From positions 48,272,973 through 48,336,972 of the forward strand of contig NC_080081.1 of the NCBI RefSeq assembly GCF_949987535.1: a stretch of 64,000 nt of DNA. Direction: 5' to 3'. The notes under the pieces were generated by a model that did no database searches, was not told the origin of the DNA, and saw nothing but the letters and a program-made list of their open reading frames with translations. Made by a program: the position numbers and the translations under genes. This document shows positions 1-10,906 of the stretch, one piece after another (the stretch's first letter is position 1; every line of letters begins with the position of its first letter). This DNA comes from Balaenoptera acutorostrata. Lineage: Eukaryota > Chordata > Mammalia > Artiodactyla > Balaenopteridae.

Positions 1-2010
1 ACCTGATTGAAATGGGTTCAGAAGAGGAACTAGAAACTGAGATTATAGATAACTCTTTCTAGGAGGTTTGCTATAAAAGGAAGGAGAAAAATGGGTTGGT
101 AGTTTGAGGAGGAATTGGGGTCCAGGAAAGGGCATTTGTCTGTTCTAAGATGAGAGAAACAGTGGCACGTTTGTTTGCTAAAGAGAAGAATCCAATGACG
201 TGGGGAGAAATTGATGGTGTTAGAAAATGGTGAGTGGGTCGCTGGAGTCTTGTCCTTGAATGAGAAGCTGTGCGGTCTGGGTTGCAGGGGATGGGTTGGC
301 CCTGTTAGAGCTCGGACAGTTCATGGGTGGAAATGGGAGGGAAGGTAGAGTGTGTGGGACAGTGAGGTAGGTGGAAAGATGTCACCAGTGAAGGGAGTTT
401 GTGGAAGTTCTTGTCTCACTGGTTTAAAAGTAATTTTCATTTCTTCTCTTCTAGTTTAAGAATTTTATGAAAAGCTTTTTCTGAATTGTACAATTTAAAC
501 TACCTTCATGGAAATATTAAACCTTGATATGAAATATATCATCCATTCTTTTAAGTTGTAAACTGTGGGGGATTTAAGCTTTCCAGAAATACCAGATTTT
601 TACTTCAATCCCTTTAAGTCCAATTGCCTTTAATGTGTTCACCCAATTTTAACTTTCTAAAGCCTTATTCAGCAGTTTTCTTCCTGATATGTTGTAACTG
701 TGAGAAAGTCCATTTTATTTCTCTGAGCTTTCACAGTTAACTTGAGAAAGCCCTGTTTTCCAGATATTTAACCAGTTTCTAAATTACTTAACCAGGTGCC
801 AGTGTACTACATTTAATGTACCAAGTAATGATTACTGATTGCTGGTCAATCCATATTCTAATTGCCTTTCTCCTCAAGGTATTGTTCTCTTGGGGGAAAT
901 TGTCAGCTGTTCAATGTTTTGAGACCAGAAACATTTAAAAATGCATGAAAACTTAAACTCTGAGCTTGGTAGAAACACATTTAGCTGGCTTTACTACCAG
1001 GTTCTGATCATTTTTTTCATGTAATGAATATGACTTCATTTTGTGTTAAAGTCTGTTTTCTCAGACAGATGGATATAACCATTTTCTGAAATTATTTCCA
1101 CAATAACTGCTAATAATAGAATCATAATTACTTCCTTCCATTTATATGTATGTGTCAATTCTTCTCAATCAACATATTCCCATAGAAAATGTTATTAATA
1201 TAAAATATTAATATTTTTGTTGGTAGTTTCAATTTGAAGAAATCAATTTTAACTCTCTTACTGTCCAAAAATGCTCATATGACTAATCTAAATTGTCAAT
1301 AGTAATCTGAGAATGACTAACAGGAGAGAGAAGGAGGAGAAGGAAGAGATGTGACCTCTCGGGGGCTACTTTATTTCCTGGTATTAGTAACAGATCTCTC
1401 ACAGCTAAAGCTTATTTTGTTCAAGAATCTAGGTAACAAAAGAAATAGCCTCTTAAAGTGGTAGTGTGTGGCTTTGGACACTTTTGAGTATCTCTTCATT
1501 TTGGGTCTTCTCATAGTTTATAAATTAAAATATCAGAACATTCTTCAAAGTATATTAAGAAAATATATTGAAGTAACTTAAGCACCATTATTTGCAGCCA
1601 ACTTTCAGCTTCATAGTTTGTATTTTACTCATGTTCTTAATGATTCTCATTTCTTTCTTCTTCTCTGTTTGATCTAGTAACTCCTCAACTGAAGTTGGGA
1701 AGAGGTGGCTTTATTTCTTTACTTTTTTTAAAATATGTGTTATTAAGTTTATCTTTGAGAGTGATTCAGAACTGTAAGATGTAAAAAATACATGCACACT
1801 TGTATCTAAGTGGATAACAAAAATATTAACTGTAAGGAAACCTATGAACAGTATGGACACAGTTCAGCCTCATGAAACACAGAATAGAATTGTTAGAGAC
1901 CTGCTTAGTGACACTAGCACAGAAAAGTGTTGCATTCTAAGCTGGGACATACAGACTTTGTTTGTTTGTTTGTTTTGTGAGGTGTTTGGTTTGTTTGTTT
2001 TGCTCAATCC
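1..2010. other. Unique AT-rich sequence, no gene seen
   Basis: No open frame of note and no recognisable repeat. A short (TTTG)n run lies at about 1960-2000, next to the L1 fragment that follows. Probably intronic or intergenic. Confidence 0.6.
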
Positions 2011-2175
2011 TTTTTTTTAGTTGAAATATAATCGATATACAATATTATGTTAGTTTCAGGAGTACTGCACAATGATTTGACCTTTGCATACATTGTGAAA
2101 TGATCACCACGATATCTAGTAAAGGTTTTGTGAACTCTAAATAATTTCATCTACCATAACAATATCTAGACTTCT
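2011..2175 (-). repeat. L1 3'-end fragment (old)
   Basis: After a T-run the text matches the antisense of an L1 3' end (ttgaaatataatcgatatac, then ttagtttcagg and aatgatttga). It is diverged and short. A minus-strand, 5'-truncated, old L1 is the simplest reading. Confidence 0.6.
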
Positions 2176-2878
2176 CTGTATTCTTAATATTTTAGTTCTT
2201 CTGTGTATTCTTAATTCTTATCTTCCAATGGGCATTGTATACTTTGAAAATTATATGTTTAACCATGGGACTAAACTAATGAAACAAAACACTAAAATAC
2301 TTATTTCAACAGTATTTTCACTCTTGTGAATTTTCCAGTTTCTTGAAATTGCCTTCAAAGCCAGTTTACAAACCACACAAGAATTGCCAGGAGCAGTTTT
2401 TCAGAGCTATCAGAAACACTGTCTCCCGGGCTGCAGTCCTCATTTTGCCCCAAATAAAACTTAAGTCCAAAAAAAAAAAAGAATTCCCGTTTACCACACA
2501 GTCTTCCCTCACTGATTAGAAATGATTTTACGAGTTTCCTTTTTCATCAAACCTCACTCCAAAGGGATTCTATTTTTTTTTTCTAAAGCTAAACCTACTT
2601 TCAAGGGGAAAATGTTTTACCACCATTGAAAATTAAGATGCTGCTGGCCCTGAAGGTCATTATAGAAAAATTGACAGATTCTTCTGAGCAGAATCAGAAG
2701 GACGTCAAGGGAGTGAGAGTATAACTTCCCACAGGAACTTTTGAAGGGGTTGTTGTTAATCAGGGTCCTCAGAGGTTTAATGATTCATGGTTGCTCTCTT
2801 ATCATGCCAAGAAAGTACATTTTGGTTTTTTGGTAGAATGAATATTTCTTGGAAGGGTAAATCAGTTCATCTTTACTT
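2176..2878. other. Unique sequence, no gene seen
   Basis: AT-rich single-copy-looking DNA with an A-run at about 2469-2480. No supported coding region. Confidence 0.5.
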
Positions 2879-3153
2879 AAGAATCACTTTTTTTTTTTTT
2901 TTGGCTGTGCTGGGTTTTCGTTTCTGTGCGAGGGTTTTCTCTAGTTGCGGCAAGCGGGGGCCTCTCACTATCGCGGCCTCTCTTGTTGCGGAGCACAGGC
3001 TCCAGACGCGCAGGCTCAGTAGTTGTGGCTCACGGACGTAGTTGCTACATGGCATGTGGGATCTTCCCAGACCAGGGCTCGAACCCGTGTCCCCTGCATT
3101 GGCAGGCAGATTCTCAACCACTGCGCCACCAGGGAAGCCCAAGAGTCACTTTT
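2879..3153 (-). repeat. CHR-type SINE (tRNA-derived), with TSD
   Basis: The SINE body is 2892-3140 in reverse orientation. The poly(A) tail appears as the T-run at 2889-2902, and the tRNA-like head (reverse complement of gggcttccctggtggcgca) is at 3122-3140. The B-box-like ggttcgagccc is present in reverse. It is flanked by a 13-base duplication, aagaatcactttt (2879-2891) and aagagtcactttt (3141-3153), with one mismatch. Several short open frames across it are by-products of its GC-rich sequence. The family is characteristic of cetaceans and hippos. Confidence 0.93.
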
Positions 3154-3254
3154 ATTCAGGCTTCTCTTATCTTACCAATGCAGTGGTCACAAATTCATTC
3201 TTTTATTCTTCCCATGTATTTTGAGAACTGAAGATGCAGATGTAAAACAATAGA

Positions 3255-3360
3255 CAAAACTCCAGTTCTCCTGGAGGATACATTCTACTGAAGAGAGAAG
3301 GTGATAAAATAAGAAAATAAAATATATAGTATGTTAGATGGTGAAGTGGGCTCTGGAAAA
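3255..3360 (+). repeat. Old unassigned interspersed repeat fragment
   Basis: Contains the words ggaggatacattctact, gaagagagaaggtgat and agtgggctctgg. These resemble the block at 52060-52260 (gagcttacattctagtgaag) and fragments at 7530-7690 and 35100-35185. An ancient mammal-wide repeat; I cannot name the family. Confidence 0.4.
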
Positions 3361-4298
3361 AATAATAAAGCAAACCTCTGCTTCTGGGCGAGGGTGAAGC
3401 TGGTGGCAGGTCATCATCCCTAAGGCTGGAGACTGGAGGCTGGGAATCTTGCCTTCGCCCCAGAAAGAGGGCGGCTACTTCAGAGCAGCAAAACCAGCCA
3501 AGTTCTGGCAGTTGTGTGGTGCTGGACTGGCAGAAAGGGAGCCTGGAAGGTCCTCAGCACAGAGCCAGTTTCCACTTTGTGACGTTTACTGTATTCCAAA
3601 GCTGTGGGAGGCCAGGAGTTGCAGGAGACTAAAAGTCTAAGCAGAAAATACCTTGTTGAGGACATCACAACCTGCCAGCTATCATTCAAAAACTCTAGAG
3701 GGCAATGCCCTAGGAACTGGGGAAATCAGAGTAGACTGAGTCTTACTAAAACTACAGCTTAGGCTGGGGTCAGTTCAGTCCCTGATTGAGTGAATCCTAA
3801 GGTAGTCACTCACTCATTCTTCCTAGGAGAGGAGAGTGTGAACCCTCAGGGAGAAGCATTATCATCAGGGCATAAGTATATACTTAACATATAGATTGCA
3901 ATAAAATGTTTCTAGGTATGACAAGAGATAAGGATGTATGAACACACACACACTAGAAATAGATACACAGATGATCCAGACATTAGAGTTATTAGACAAG
4001 GACTTTAAATGAGATTAAAATATTCAAGAAAATAAAGGAAAAGAAAAATAGATAAGAAGATGGAGTGTTTTGCTGAAGAATTAGAATCTATAAAAAGAAT
4101 TAAATGGAAATTCTAGTGTTGAAAAATACAGAATATGAAAACAAGTTGATGGGTAAAATGATGGTTGAAATGTCAATATAGACAAAACAGAATTGGTGAA
4201 CTAGAAAACAGGTCATTAGAAAATATCCAATCAGGAACACAGAGAGGAAAAAAAAGGAGAGAAAATGTAATGAACATGAGACACCCAAAAATGTTTAA
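3361..4298. other. Unique sequence, no gene seen
   Basis: Open frames at 3449-3640 (+) and 3480-3689 (-) overlap on opposite strands and lack splice, start or family signals. I treat both as chance. Confidence 0.5.
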
Positions 4299-4560
4299 CA
4301 GCACTGTCTAATAGACATAAGATGGCAGAATACATATTAACTTAAAGAGTTGAAATTAATTTAAAAATATATTTTATTTGATCCATTATTTAATAAAATA
4401 TTATTTCAACATGTAATTAATATGAAAATATTGTTAATCAGACACCTCACTTTCTTTTATTCATGCAAAGTCTTTGAAATCAATGTGTGTTTTATACTTG
4501 GCCACATCTCATTCTAGACTCTCCATGTGGCTGTGGCTGCCATATTGGCAGCTCAGGTTT
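4299..4560 (+). mobile_element. hAT-like MITE (old DNA transposon)
   Basis: Begins agcactgtctaatagacata and ends near gccatattggcagctcag, which match the inverted ends (cagtgctgtccaatag.. / ..attggacagcgctg) of a common mammalian non-autonomous hAT-type element. The middle carries aatatttcaacatgtaat- and aaagtctttgaaat-like text of the same element. A second copy in the opposite orientation is at 34570-34912. The exact family name is not certain. Confidence 0.6.
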
Positions 4561-4629
4561 ACATGTATGCAATTAGAACCCCAGAAGGAGGAGAGGAAAG
4601 GAGTCAGAAGCAATATTTTTTTGAAGATT

Positions 4630-4960
4630 AAGTAGGAAAAGGGATAGAGAATGCTAAATATTGGTAGTGGGGACATGAGGAGGTATATGGTTTTAAAGAA
4701 AGAAAAGAGGGAAGGCCTCCCTAAGAGCAATATTTGAGGATAGACATGAAGGAGATGAAGGAGTAGGTGGCTTTTGCAGATGGAGAAGACAAGAAGATTG
4801 AAGGCAGGGTCCTGAGGCTGGAGTATGCTGGCATTTTTTTAAAAACATCAAGGGGCCTGGTATGTGATGGAGGGATTATCTGGGAGAGAGAAGATTTAGG
4901 TCAAAGAAGCAAAGGGGGGCCGAGCATGTAAAGCTTTGAAGCCTTGATAGACTTTTTAAA
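4630..4960 (+). repeat. Old unassigned interspersed repeat fragment
   Basis: Purine-rich text (aaggcctccctaagagcaatatttgaggatagacatgaagg.. read in pieces; ..catgtaaagctttgaagcc) resembles the later part of the repeat at 52045-52380 (ggcctctctcgatagcatttgagcagagacc). No transposase or coding content remains. Confidence 0.4.
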
Positions 4961-4984
4961 GTTTATCTAGAGATAAAGAATATA

Positions 4985-5457
4985 TGGGCGTACCTCATTT
5001 TATTGTGCTTCACGGACACTGTGTTTTTGTGTGTGTTTTGGTTTTTTGGTTTTTGGGGTTTTTTTTTTACCAATTGAAAGTTTGTGGCAACCCTGCATAG
5101 AACAAACCTATTGACACCATTTGCTCACTTCATGTCTCTGTGTCACATTTGGTAATTCTCTCAGTATTTCAAACTTTTCATCATGATTATATTTGTTATG
5201 GTGATCTGTGATCAGTGATCTTTGATGTTACTGCCACTCACTTGAAGGCTCAGATGATGATTTTTTAGCAATGTTGTATTTTTAAATTAAGGTATGTGCA
5301 TTTTTAAGACATAATGCTATCACATTTAAATAGACTACAGTATAGTGTAAACATAATTTTTATATGCACTGAGAAACCAAAGGAATTGTGTGACTTCCTT
5401 TATTGCTTTACTGCAGTAGTCTGTAACCAAACCCATAATATTTCTGACATATGCCTT
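4985..5457 (+). mobile_element. Tigger1 DNA transposon, internally deleted
   Basis: The left end reads gggcgtacctcattttattg and continues with the Tigger1-like stretch gtttgtggcaaccctgc ... gtgatctgtgatcagtgatc. The right part carries aaggctcagatgatgatt, agactacagtatagtgtaaac and the terminal tctgacatatgcct, the inverse of the left end. The roughly 2-kb transposase gene of the full element is missing: left and right parts join near 5230-5245. A mariner/pogo-type fossil; the short open frame at 5314-5511 is not a gene. Confidence 0.88.
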
Positions 5458-5819
5458 ATGTTTACATTTTTATGTTTTGTTTACTCACTTCATATTGTTG
5501 ATCTAAAATAAATAGACTGCCAGTTATTTCTCCACCAAAAATGGGTTTGTTCGGGATCAATAAAGAATTGTAATTCAGGATTTGCAACCATGGCAAGCCA
5601 TGTGCAAGTTCCCACACAGCAAGGAGAGGACTCTTTTAAAAAGGGAAAGGAAACTGGGAGGGCTATAGTAAACAAAGAGTGTATGTGGGGATTTGAGGAT
5701 TTGAGAATTTGAGGTATAGTGGCTTTTCCTTGGCTGAGTTGTAATAGTCTCTCATTGTCTGAGTCCTTGCCAGGCAAGAAAGGTAGTCTTTCTTCTTCCT
5801 ATTGAGCTCTGCTATCGTC

Positions 5820-6307
5820 AAAGGGTGTGAGAGGGTAAGAGAGTGGCATGGACATATATACACTACCAAATGTAAAATAGATAGCTAGTGGGAAGCAGCC
5901 GCATAGCACAGGGAGATCAACTCGGTGCTTTGTGACCACCCAGAGGGGTGGGATGGGGAGGGTGGGAGGGAGGGAGATGCAAGAGGGAAGAGAAATGGGA
6001 ACATATTGTATATGTATAACTGATTCACTTTGTTAAAAAGCAGAAGCTAACACACTATTGTAAGGCAATTATACTTCAATAAAGATGTTTAAAAAAAAAA
6101 AATAGATAATCAACAAGGACCTACTGTATAGCACAGGGAACTCTATCCAATACTCTGTAATTTGGGAAGAATAGATCTATGTATATGTATAACTGAATCA
6201 CTATGCTGTACAACTAAAACTAACACTGTGAATCAACTATACTCCAATATAAAATAAAAATTTTTTTAAATATGTTAAAAAAAAAAAAAAAAAAAAGGGT
6301 GTGAGAG
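5820..6307 (+). mobile_element. L1 insertion with two successive 3' ends inside one TSD
   Basis: A 14-base duplication aaagggtgtgagag flanks the block (5820-5833 and 6294-6307). The first L1 3' end (about 5845-6100) has gtggcatggacatatatac, agctagtgggaagcagccgc and a terminal aataaagatg plus A-run. The second, of another L1 subfamily (6103-6293), has aatcaacaaggacctactg, tcaactatactccaatataa and a longer A-run. Because only the outer ends share a TSD, the whole block probably arrived in one event. Confidence 0.85.
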
Positions 6308-7290
6308 CTCCCCCTTTGGCCTCCCAACTCAATTTTAAGTGAGGTTTCTGTTTGTTAAGTTTTACAGTATTAAGGGGTGGGGGAAATCTTAAGCCTTAAA
6401 AATTAGCTTTGGTTTTTCTTCTGTTGTTAATTAAAAAAATACTTCCTAAGAGTGACTGACTGGCAGTCACGTGATGCTATCATAAGTGTGCCACTAAATA
6501 TGCAGTGTGAAGAGTCAGGGAAAGTGTGTGTTTGTTTTCAGGTTGGCTTTCAGAAATCCTTTTCCCCTAGTCCCTAGGATATGATCAAGCCTTGTTAGCA
6601 TAAGTTTTTTTTAAATAACAACTATTCCACACTGTGAATGTAATAACTAGCAAGAAAATCAATATAGTTATTCATTTTTTAAATTCTTACGTTTTGTTTT
6701 CCATTTTAAAGATTGAAAATAACCACATTCAATTAATTAAGCATGGATTTTTAAAATTATAAATAGCTTATTCTTCAGTATATTGTATGTTAGGGGACAG
6801 GAAGATATCTGGTTAGAAGGATAAGGCATTTCTTCTCCTGACAAATGAAGATATTAAAATGAAGGATGCCTGAGTGTTATATATTGTCTTCCTGCTCAAT
6901 GATGTGTAAATATGTAATTCCTATAGCCAAGATGGGAAAATAAATATGAATCTTCATTCGCTGAGGTTAAATGAGAGGATTAATTATGGTAAAGGAACTT
7001 TCTTAGACAAAGAAAACAAAAGGTAAGAAGAAAAGGTTGAAAAGTTTAAGGACTAGGTCTCTTCAGGGATTGATATTAGCTCTAGGCTTACCTAACACTT
7101 TTATAAATAATCTGGAGAAAGACAGTTCTTGGTCAAATATCAGAGGTTTTAGAGAACACAAAACTTTCCAGTAGGAAAGAGTCAATAAATTGGTGAGTGT
7201 CCTCAGGGAGGCCCAGGCAGCTCTGTGGAGGTGGGCAGTGAGTGTTGAAATGGGCAAATGCAACAACACAGGGCTGGTCATCGAGAGTCC
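6308..7290. other. Unique sequence, no gene seen
   Basis: AT-rich, without recognisable repeats or coding signals. Confidence 0.5.
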
Positions 7291-7352
7291 TGTGTATGTA
7301 TGCCTGTGTGTGTGTGTGTGCATGCATGTGTGCGCACGCATGTGTGTGTGAC
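7291..7352. repeat. (TG)n-rich simple repeat
   Basis: Interrupted TG/TGCA repeat (tgtgtgtgtgtgtgcatgcatgtgtgcgcacgcatgtg, in part). Overlapping open frames here encode only repeat-derived residues. Confidence 0.9.
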
Positions 7353-7529
7353 TTTAAGGCAGTGGCTTTTTCCCTTTTTGAAGAGTACCCAGATTCCTCT
7401 GAAAATCTGATAAAAGTTATGAATCTTCTCCTTAAGAAAAAGCTAATAATCCCCACAGTAAGAAGTCATGTTCCAAGGTGGTGGTCTTGAACTAGCTTAA
7501 AAATTCAAAAATAATTTTCCTTAATCTAT

Positions 7530-7690
7530 TCAGTGCGGGAGCAAATATTTATTGAGCTTCAGTTATAATCTTGGCCCTATATTAAGTACTGGAAAGACAA
7601 ACTTGGTATCTGACCTCACATAGGTTACAGTTTTGGGACAGAGATAGATAATCAAGCATTTGTGCTGTAATGTGATAACTGTTCCCATCC
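7530..7690 (+). repeat. Old unassigned interspersed repeat fragment
   Basis: aaatatttattgagcttc, ttaagtactggaaagacaaa and gatagataatcaagca match the wording of the old repeat at 52045-52250 and 35100-35185. Diverged. Confidence 0.45.
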
Positions 7691-7998
7691 CCTTGCTAAA
7701 GGGCTGTGAGAGACCCTGGAGAGGCACCTAATTCAGACGTTAGAGGAGAAACGGAGATTTCAGAGATGACTGTGAGGGGACATCTAATTGACATCCAGGA
7801 ATTACCTTCAGTCAAAATTTCACCCAAAAAAGTCCAGAAACAGAAATTTATTATAGCTATATTGCAAACATTTAGTATCTGTAGGTCTGATACACCTCAA
7901 GATAGGTTCAATGGAATAAAGCAACTAATATGAACAGAAGGACAAGAGCAATTTTTAAGTGTGATTTTTTTGGACTAGAAGGCAGAGGCTAAGTAATA

Positions 7999-8040
7999 TG
8001 TGTATATATACACACACACATACACACACACACACACATT
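7999..8040. repeat. (TA)n(CA)n simple repeat
   Basis: Short TG/TA stretch followed by a (CA)n run with one interruption. Confidence 0.9.
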
Positions 8041-8309
8041 TGAGAAAACGAGAGAGTCAATGTAATGTTAGCAAAGACTTACTTACCAAATCCCTCAATA
8101 CTAGAATAAAAGATATATAGCCTTGAAACTTGATCTGGGTAACTTCCTTTACTAAGTAAAGAAATTTCTGGGCTCATTATCCTAAAGATGATACCAGAAG
8201 GAAATATTAATGGAAATTAAGATTTTAGACAAATTTTAGAATGACACGAGTACTAAAATAATCTATTTCACCTTTAAGGTTGACTTACCAAGGGTACCCA
8301 ATCTTTATT

Positions 8310-8665
8310 AGTCAGGGTAATGATGACTTAACTGTCATAGCAAACAAACCCTGGAATCTCATTGACTTAACACAGTACAAGTTCATTTCTCTCCACATGA
8401 GGTCCAGCGTAGGTTAGGAGACCTCCTTCCATCATGTAGCTACACTCTCTGGAAGACCACAGTCTCTGCCGAAGGGAAGGAGGAAAGGAGGAGACACTTT
8501 GGCTCTTAACTGCCTCATCCCCAATGTGACACACATCACTTCAACTCATACTCAGAGACCAGAACTAGTCACATGACCCCAACATAATTGCAAAGCATTC
8601 CTGGGAATGTAGGAATGCACATGGAATATTTGGTGAGCACTGTATCTGCCACACCTTCCAATACT
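8310..8665. repeat. Probable ancient interspersed repeat
   Basis: tattagtcagggtaatgatg, ctcattgacttaacacagta, agttcatttctctccacatg and ggtgagcactgtatctgcca form a pattern I associate with an old mammal-wide element. The family is not named with confidence. No coding signal. Confidence 0.45.
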
Positions 8666-9356
8666 ACATTCTTTGTGGACAGTTGTCAGCCAAAATATCA
8701 CTGTGGCCTAACAAAGGAATTTGTGTGCACCCCTACACACACACATGGCTCCGTCTTTTCTAGGGTTCTCCAAAACAAGAAGCTCCTGCCAGAAAAATAT
8801 CTGGCTACTATTACAAAGAGGTCTACCTGAGTGATTGCTGGATAAAAGGGAAGCAGACAATTTGTTGTAGAGAAATATGCTGTTAGAATTCCTGTTCCCT
8901 CGCCTTTGTCCTTCCCCAGGATAGAACTACTGTAAGTGGCTAAGCAGGAAAATGGCAGTACCACTAAACAAAAATGTGAAGGTAAGGAGGAAGAGCAGGT
9001 GTTTCTCCCAGGGAGAAAATAAGTCTGCTTTTAGACATGAGGAATTTGAAGAAGGAGAAGGTGGCATTCTATACACAGATAGAAACTGATATCTGCAACT
9101 CAGAAAAGTGTTTAGCATAGAGGTGTAAAGTTTGGAGCCAAAAACCTACAGCTGAAACCATGGGCATAGGTGAGCTCTCTAGAAGAAAGTGCCAACATAT
9201 AAGGTTGACAGAGAGAATGTGAGGTTGGAGCTCAGAGGATCACAGGGTAAAAGAAGTGAAGAAGCCATATGACTTTAGGGGCAGCAAGGATATAGCAAGA
9301 AGTTTGGAAGGAAAAGGAAGAAAAAGAATAGCTCTTTCCATCCAATTTAGAGATTA
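8666..9356. other. Unique sequence, no gene seen
   Basis: Contains a short CACACA run near 8735. Open frames at 8588-8830 (+), 8698-8964 (-) and 8927-9118 (-) have no supporting splice or family evidence. Confidence 0.5.
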
Positions 9357-9576
9357 GAAAATCCAAGTGAGGGAATTCCCAGCGGTCCAGGGGTTAAGAC
9401 TTCGCCTTCCAATGCAGGGGGTGCAGGTTCGATCCCTGGTCGGGGAGCTAAGATCCCACGTGCTTCACGGCCAAAAAACTAAAATATAAAACAGAAGCAA
9501 TAATGTAACAAATTCAATAAAGACTTTAAAAAATGGTCCGCATCAAAAAAAAAAAGGAAAGAAAATCCAAGTGAGG
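9357..9576 (+). repeat. CHR-1/Bov-type tRNA-Glu-like SINE, with TSD
   Basis: Sense orientation. The head starts gggaattcccagcggtcc at 9371. The A-box-like ggttaagacttcg and the B-box ggttcgatccc (9427-9437) are intact, and the tail is an A-run at 9545-9555. The TSD gaaaatccaagtgagg (9357-9372 and 9561-9576) is perfect, so this is among the younger inserts here. It is shorter than the copies at 23.4 and 47.4 kb, consistent with the simpler CHR-1 form. Confidence 0.93.
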
Positions 9577-9834
9577 CCATCATTCTAATTCCGCTCCAGC
9601 AGTCAGTGCAAGGTCACTAACTGCCCAGCGGGCTCTGCTTCCCTGGAGAAAGTCCAGCTACAGATTGAGATGGAGTGGATGACTGAAATCACTTTCTAAC
9701 AGAAACCTGGAATTAAGACCAATCTCTGCCTAAAAGAATTCCTCAAAAGAGTGGGATGCTGGGAAATAAATTTAAAAGTCTATTGAAATGATTGCTGTTG
9801 AATCGACATCTCATGTTTTCTCTGGATCTCTTAG

Positions 9835-10505
9835 GAAGGAGAGCAAATCTAGTCACATCATCTGTCACGTGGATTATTGGAATCCCCTCTTAACTGGCCT
9901 CCTGGACTCCACCCTTGTCCTCCTCTGGTCTGTTCTGAACACAGCAGCCAGGGTGAGCTTGTTCAAGTGTAGGTCAGATTGGATGCTCTTCATCTGAAAA
10001 CCTTCCAGTAGGATAAGAGACCTACAAAGCCAAACCATCCACCCTCCTCATGTCTCTGACCTCATTTCTGCTGCTCCTGCCCTGGCTTACTTGTCAGCTG
10101 ACCCAGCCACCTTGCTACCCCTAGAACACGTTAGTCTGTACCTGCTGTTCCTTCTGCTTGGAATGTTTTTCCTTCCAAAATTATGCATGCTCCTTCTGTT
10201 TTCCTGCAGATCACCGCTCCGTTTTCTCTTGATCTGAGAAAGTTATTCTGACCATTCTTTGTAAAATAGCCACCCCAACCCTCAGTGCATTTATTTTGCC
10301 CTTTTCTCCATTATGCCAACCACCCTCTGACATATGATGTATTTACTTGTTTTGTTTGTGTCTTGTGAGCCTACCCACTGCCTTCCCCCAGAATTCAAGG
10401 TCCATGAGTGCAGGAACCTTTTCAGTTTTGCTGTCTGTTCTTTCTAGAATAGAGCCTGACCAATAATAGGAGTTTAGTTACTAACTGTTGAATGAATGAA
10501 TGAAT
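9835..10505 (+). mobile_element. L2 LINE 3' region (old)
   Basis: Runs through landmarks of the L2 tail: catctgtcacgtggattatt, cacagcagccagggtgagct, gctgttccttctgcttggaa, attcaaggtccatgagtgcagg and the terminal tgttgaatgaatgaatgaat. The short open frame 9788-9997 is a remnant of the L2 reverse-transcriptase C-terminal area and has no function. Mutational load fits an element older than the split of placental orders. Confidence 0.85.
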
Positions 10506-10540
10506 AGAAAAATGACCCTTTGTAGTCACCTATATTTCAT

Positions 10541-10906
10541 TTTTTTCTTTTTTTTATTGAAATATAGTTGATTTATAATGTGTTAGTTTCAGGTATACAG
10601 CAAAGTGATTTAGTTATATATATATTTTTTTTCAGATTATTTTTCATTATAGTTTATTACAAGATATTGAATATGGTTCCCTATGCCATTCAGTAAATCC
10701 TTGATGCTTTCTATTTAATGTGTAGTAGTTTGTATCTGTTAATCCCAGATTCCTAGTTTACCCTCCCCTCCCTCCCACCTTCCCCTTCGGTAACCATAAG
10801 TTTGTTTTCTATGTCTGTGTCTGTTTCTGTTTTGTATGTAGATTCATTTGTATTATTTTCTAGATTCCACATATAAGTGATATCATATAATATTTGTCTT
10901 TCTCTG
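10541..10906 (-). mobile_element. L1 3'UTR fragment, antisense
   Basis: Opens with a T-run, then ttgaaatatagttgatttat, caggtatacagcaaagtg, aagtttgttttctatgtc and ccacatataagtgatatcat, the reverse complement of a cetartiodactyl L1 3' end. It is 5'-truncated and carries no ORF. Confidence 0.85.

Noticed and set aside
9371..9440. tRNA-like A and B boxes that could suggest a tRNA gene.
   Set aside because: They belong to the tRNA-derived head of a SINE with TSD and A-tail; no cloverleaf with intact acceptor stem is present.
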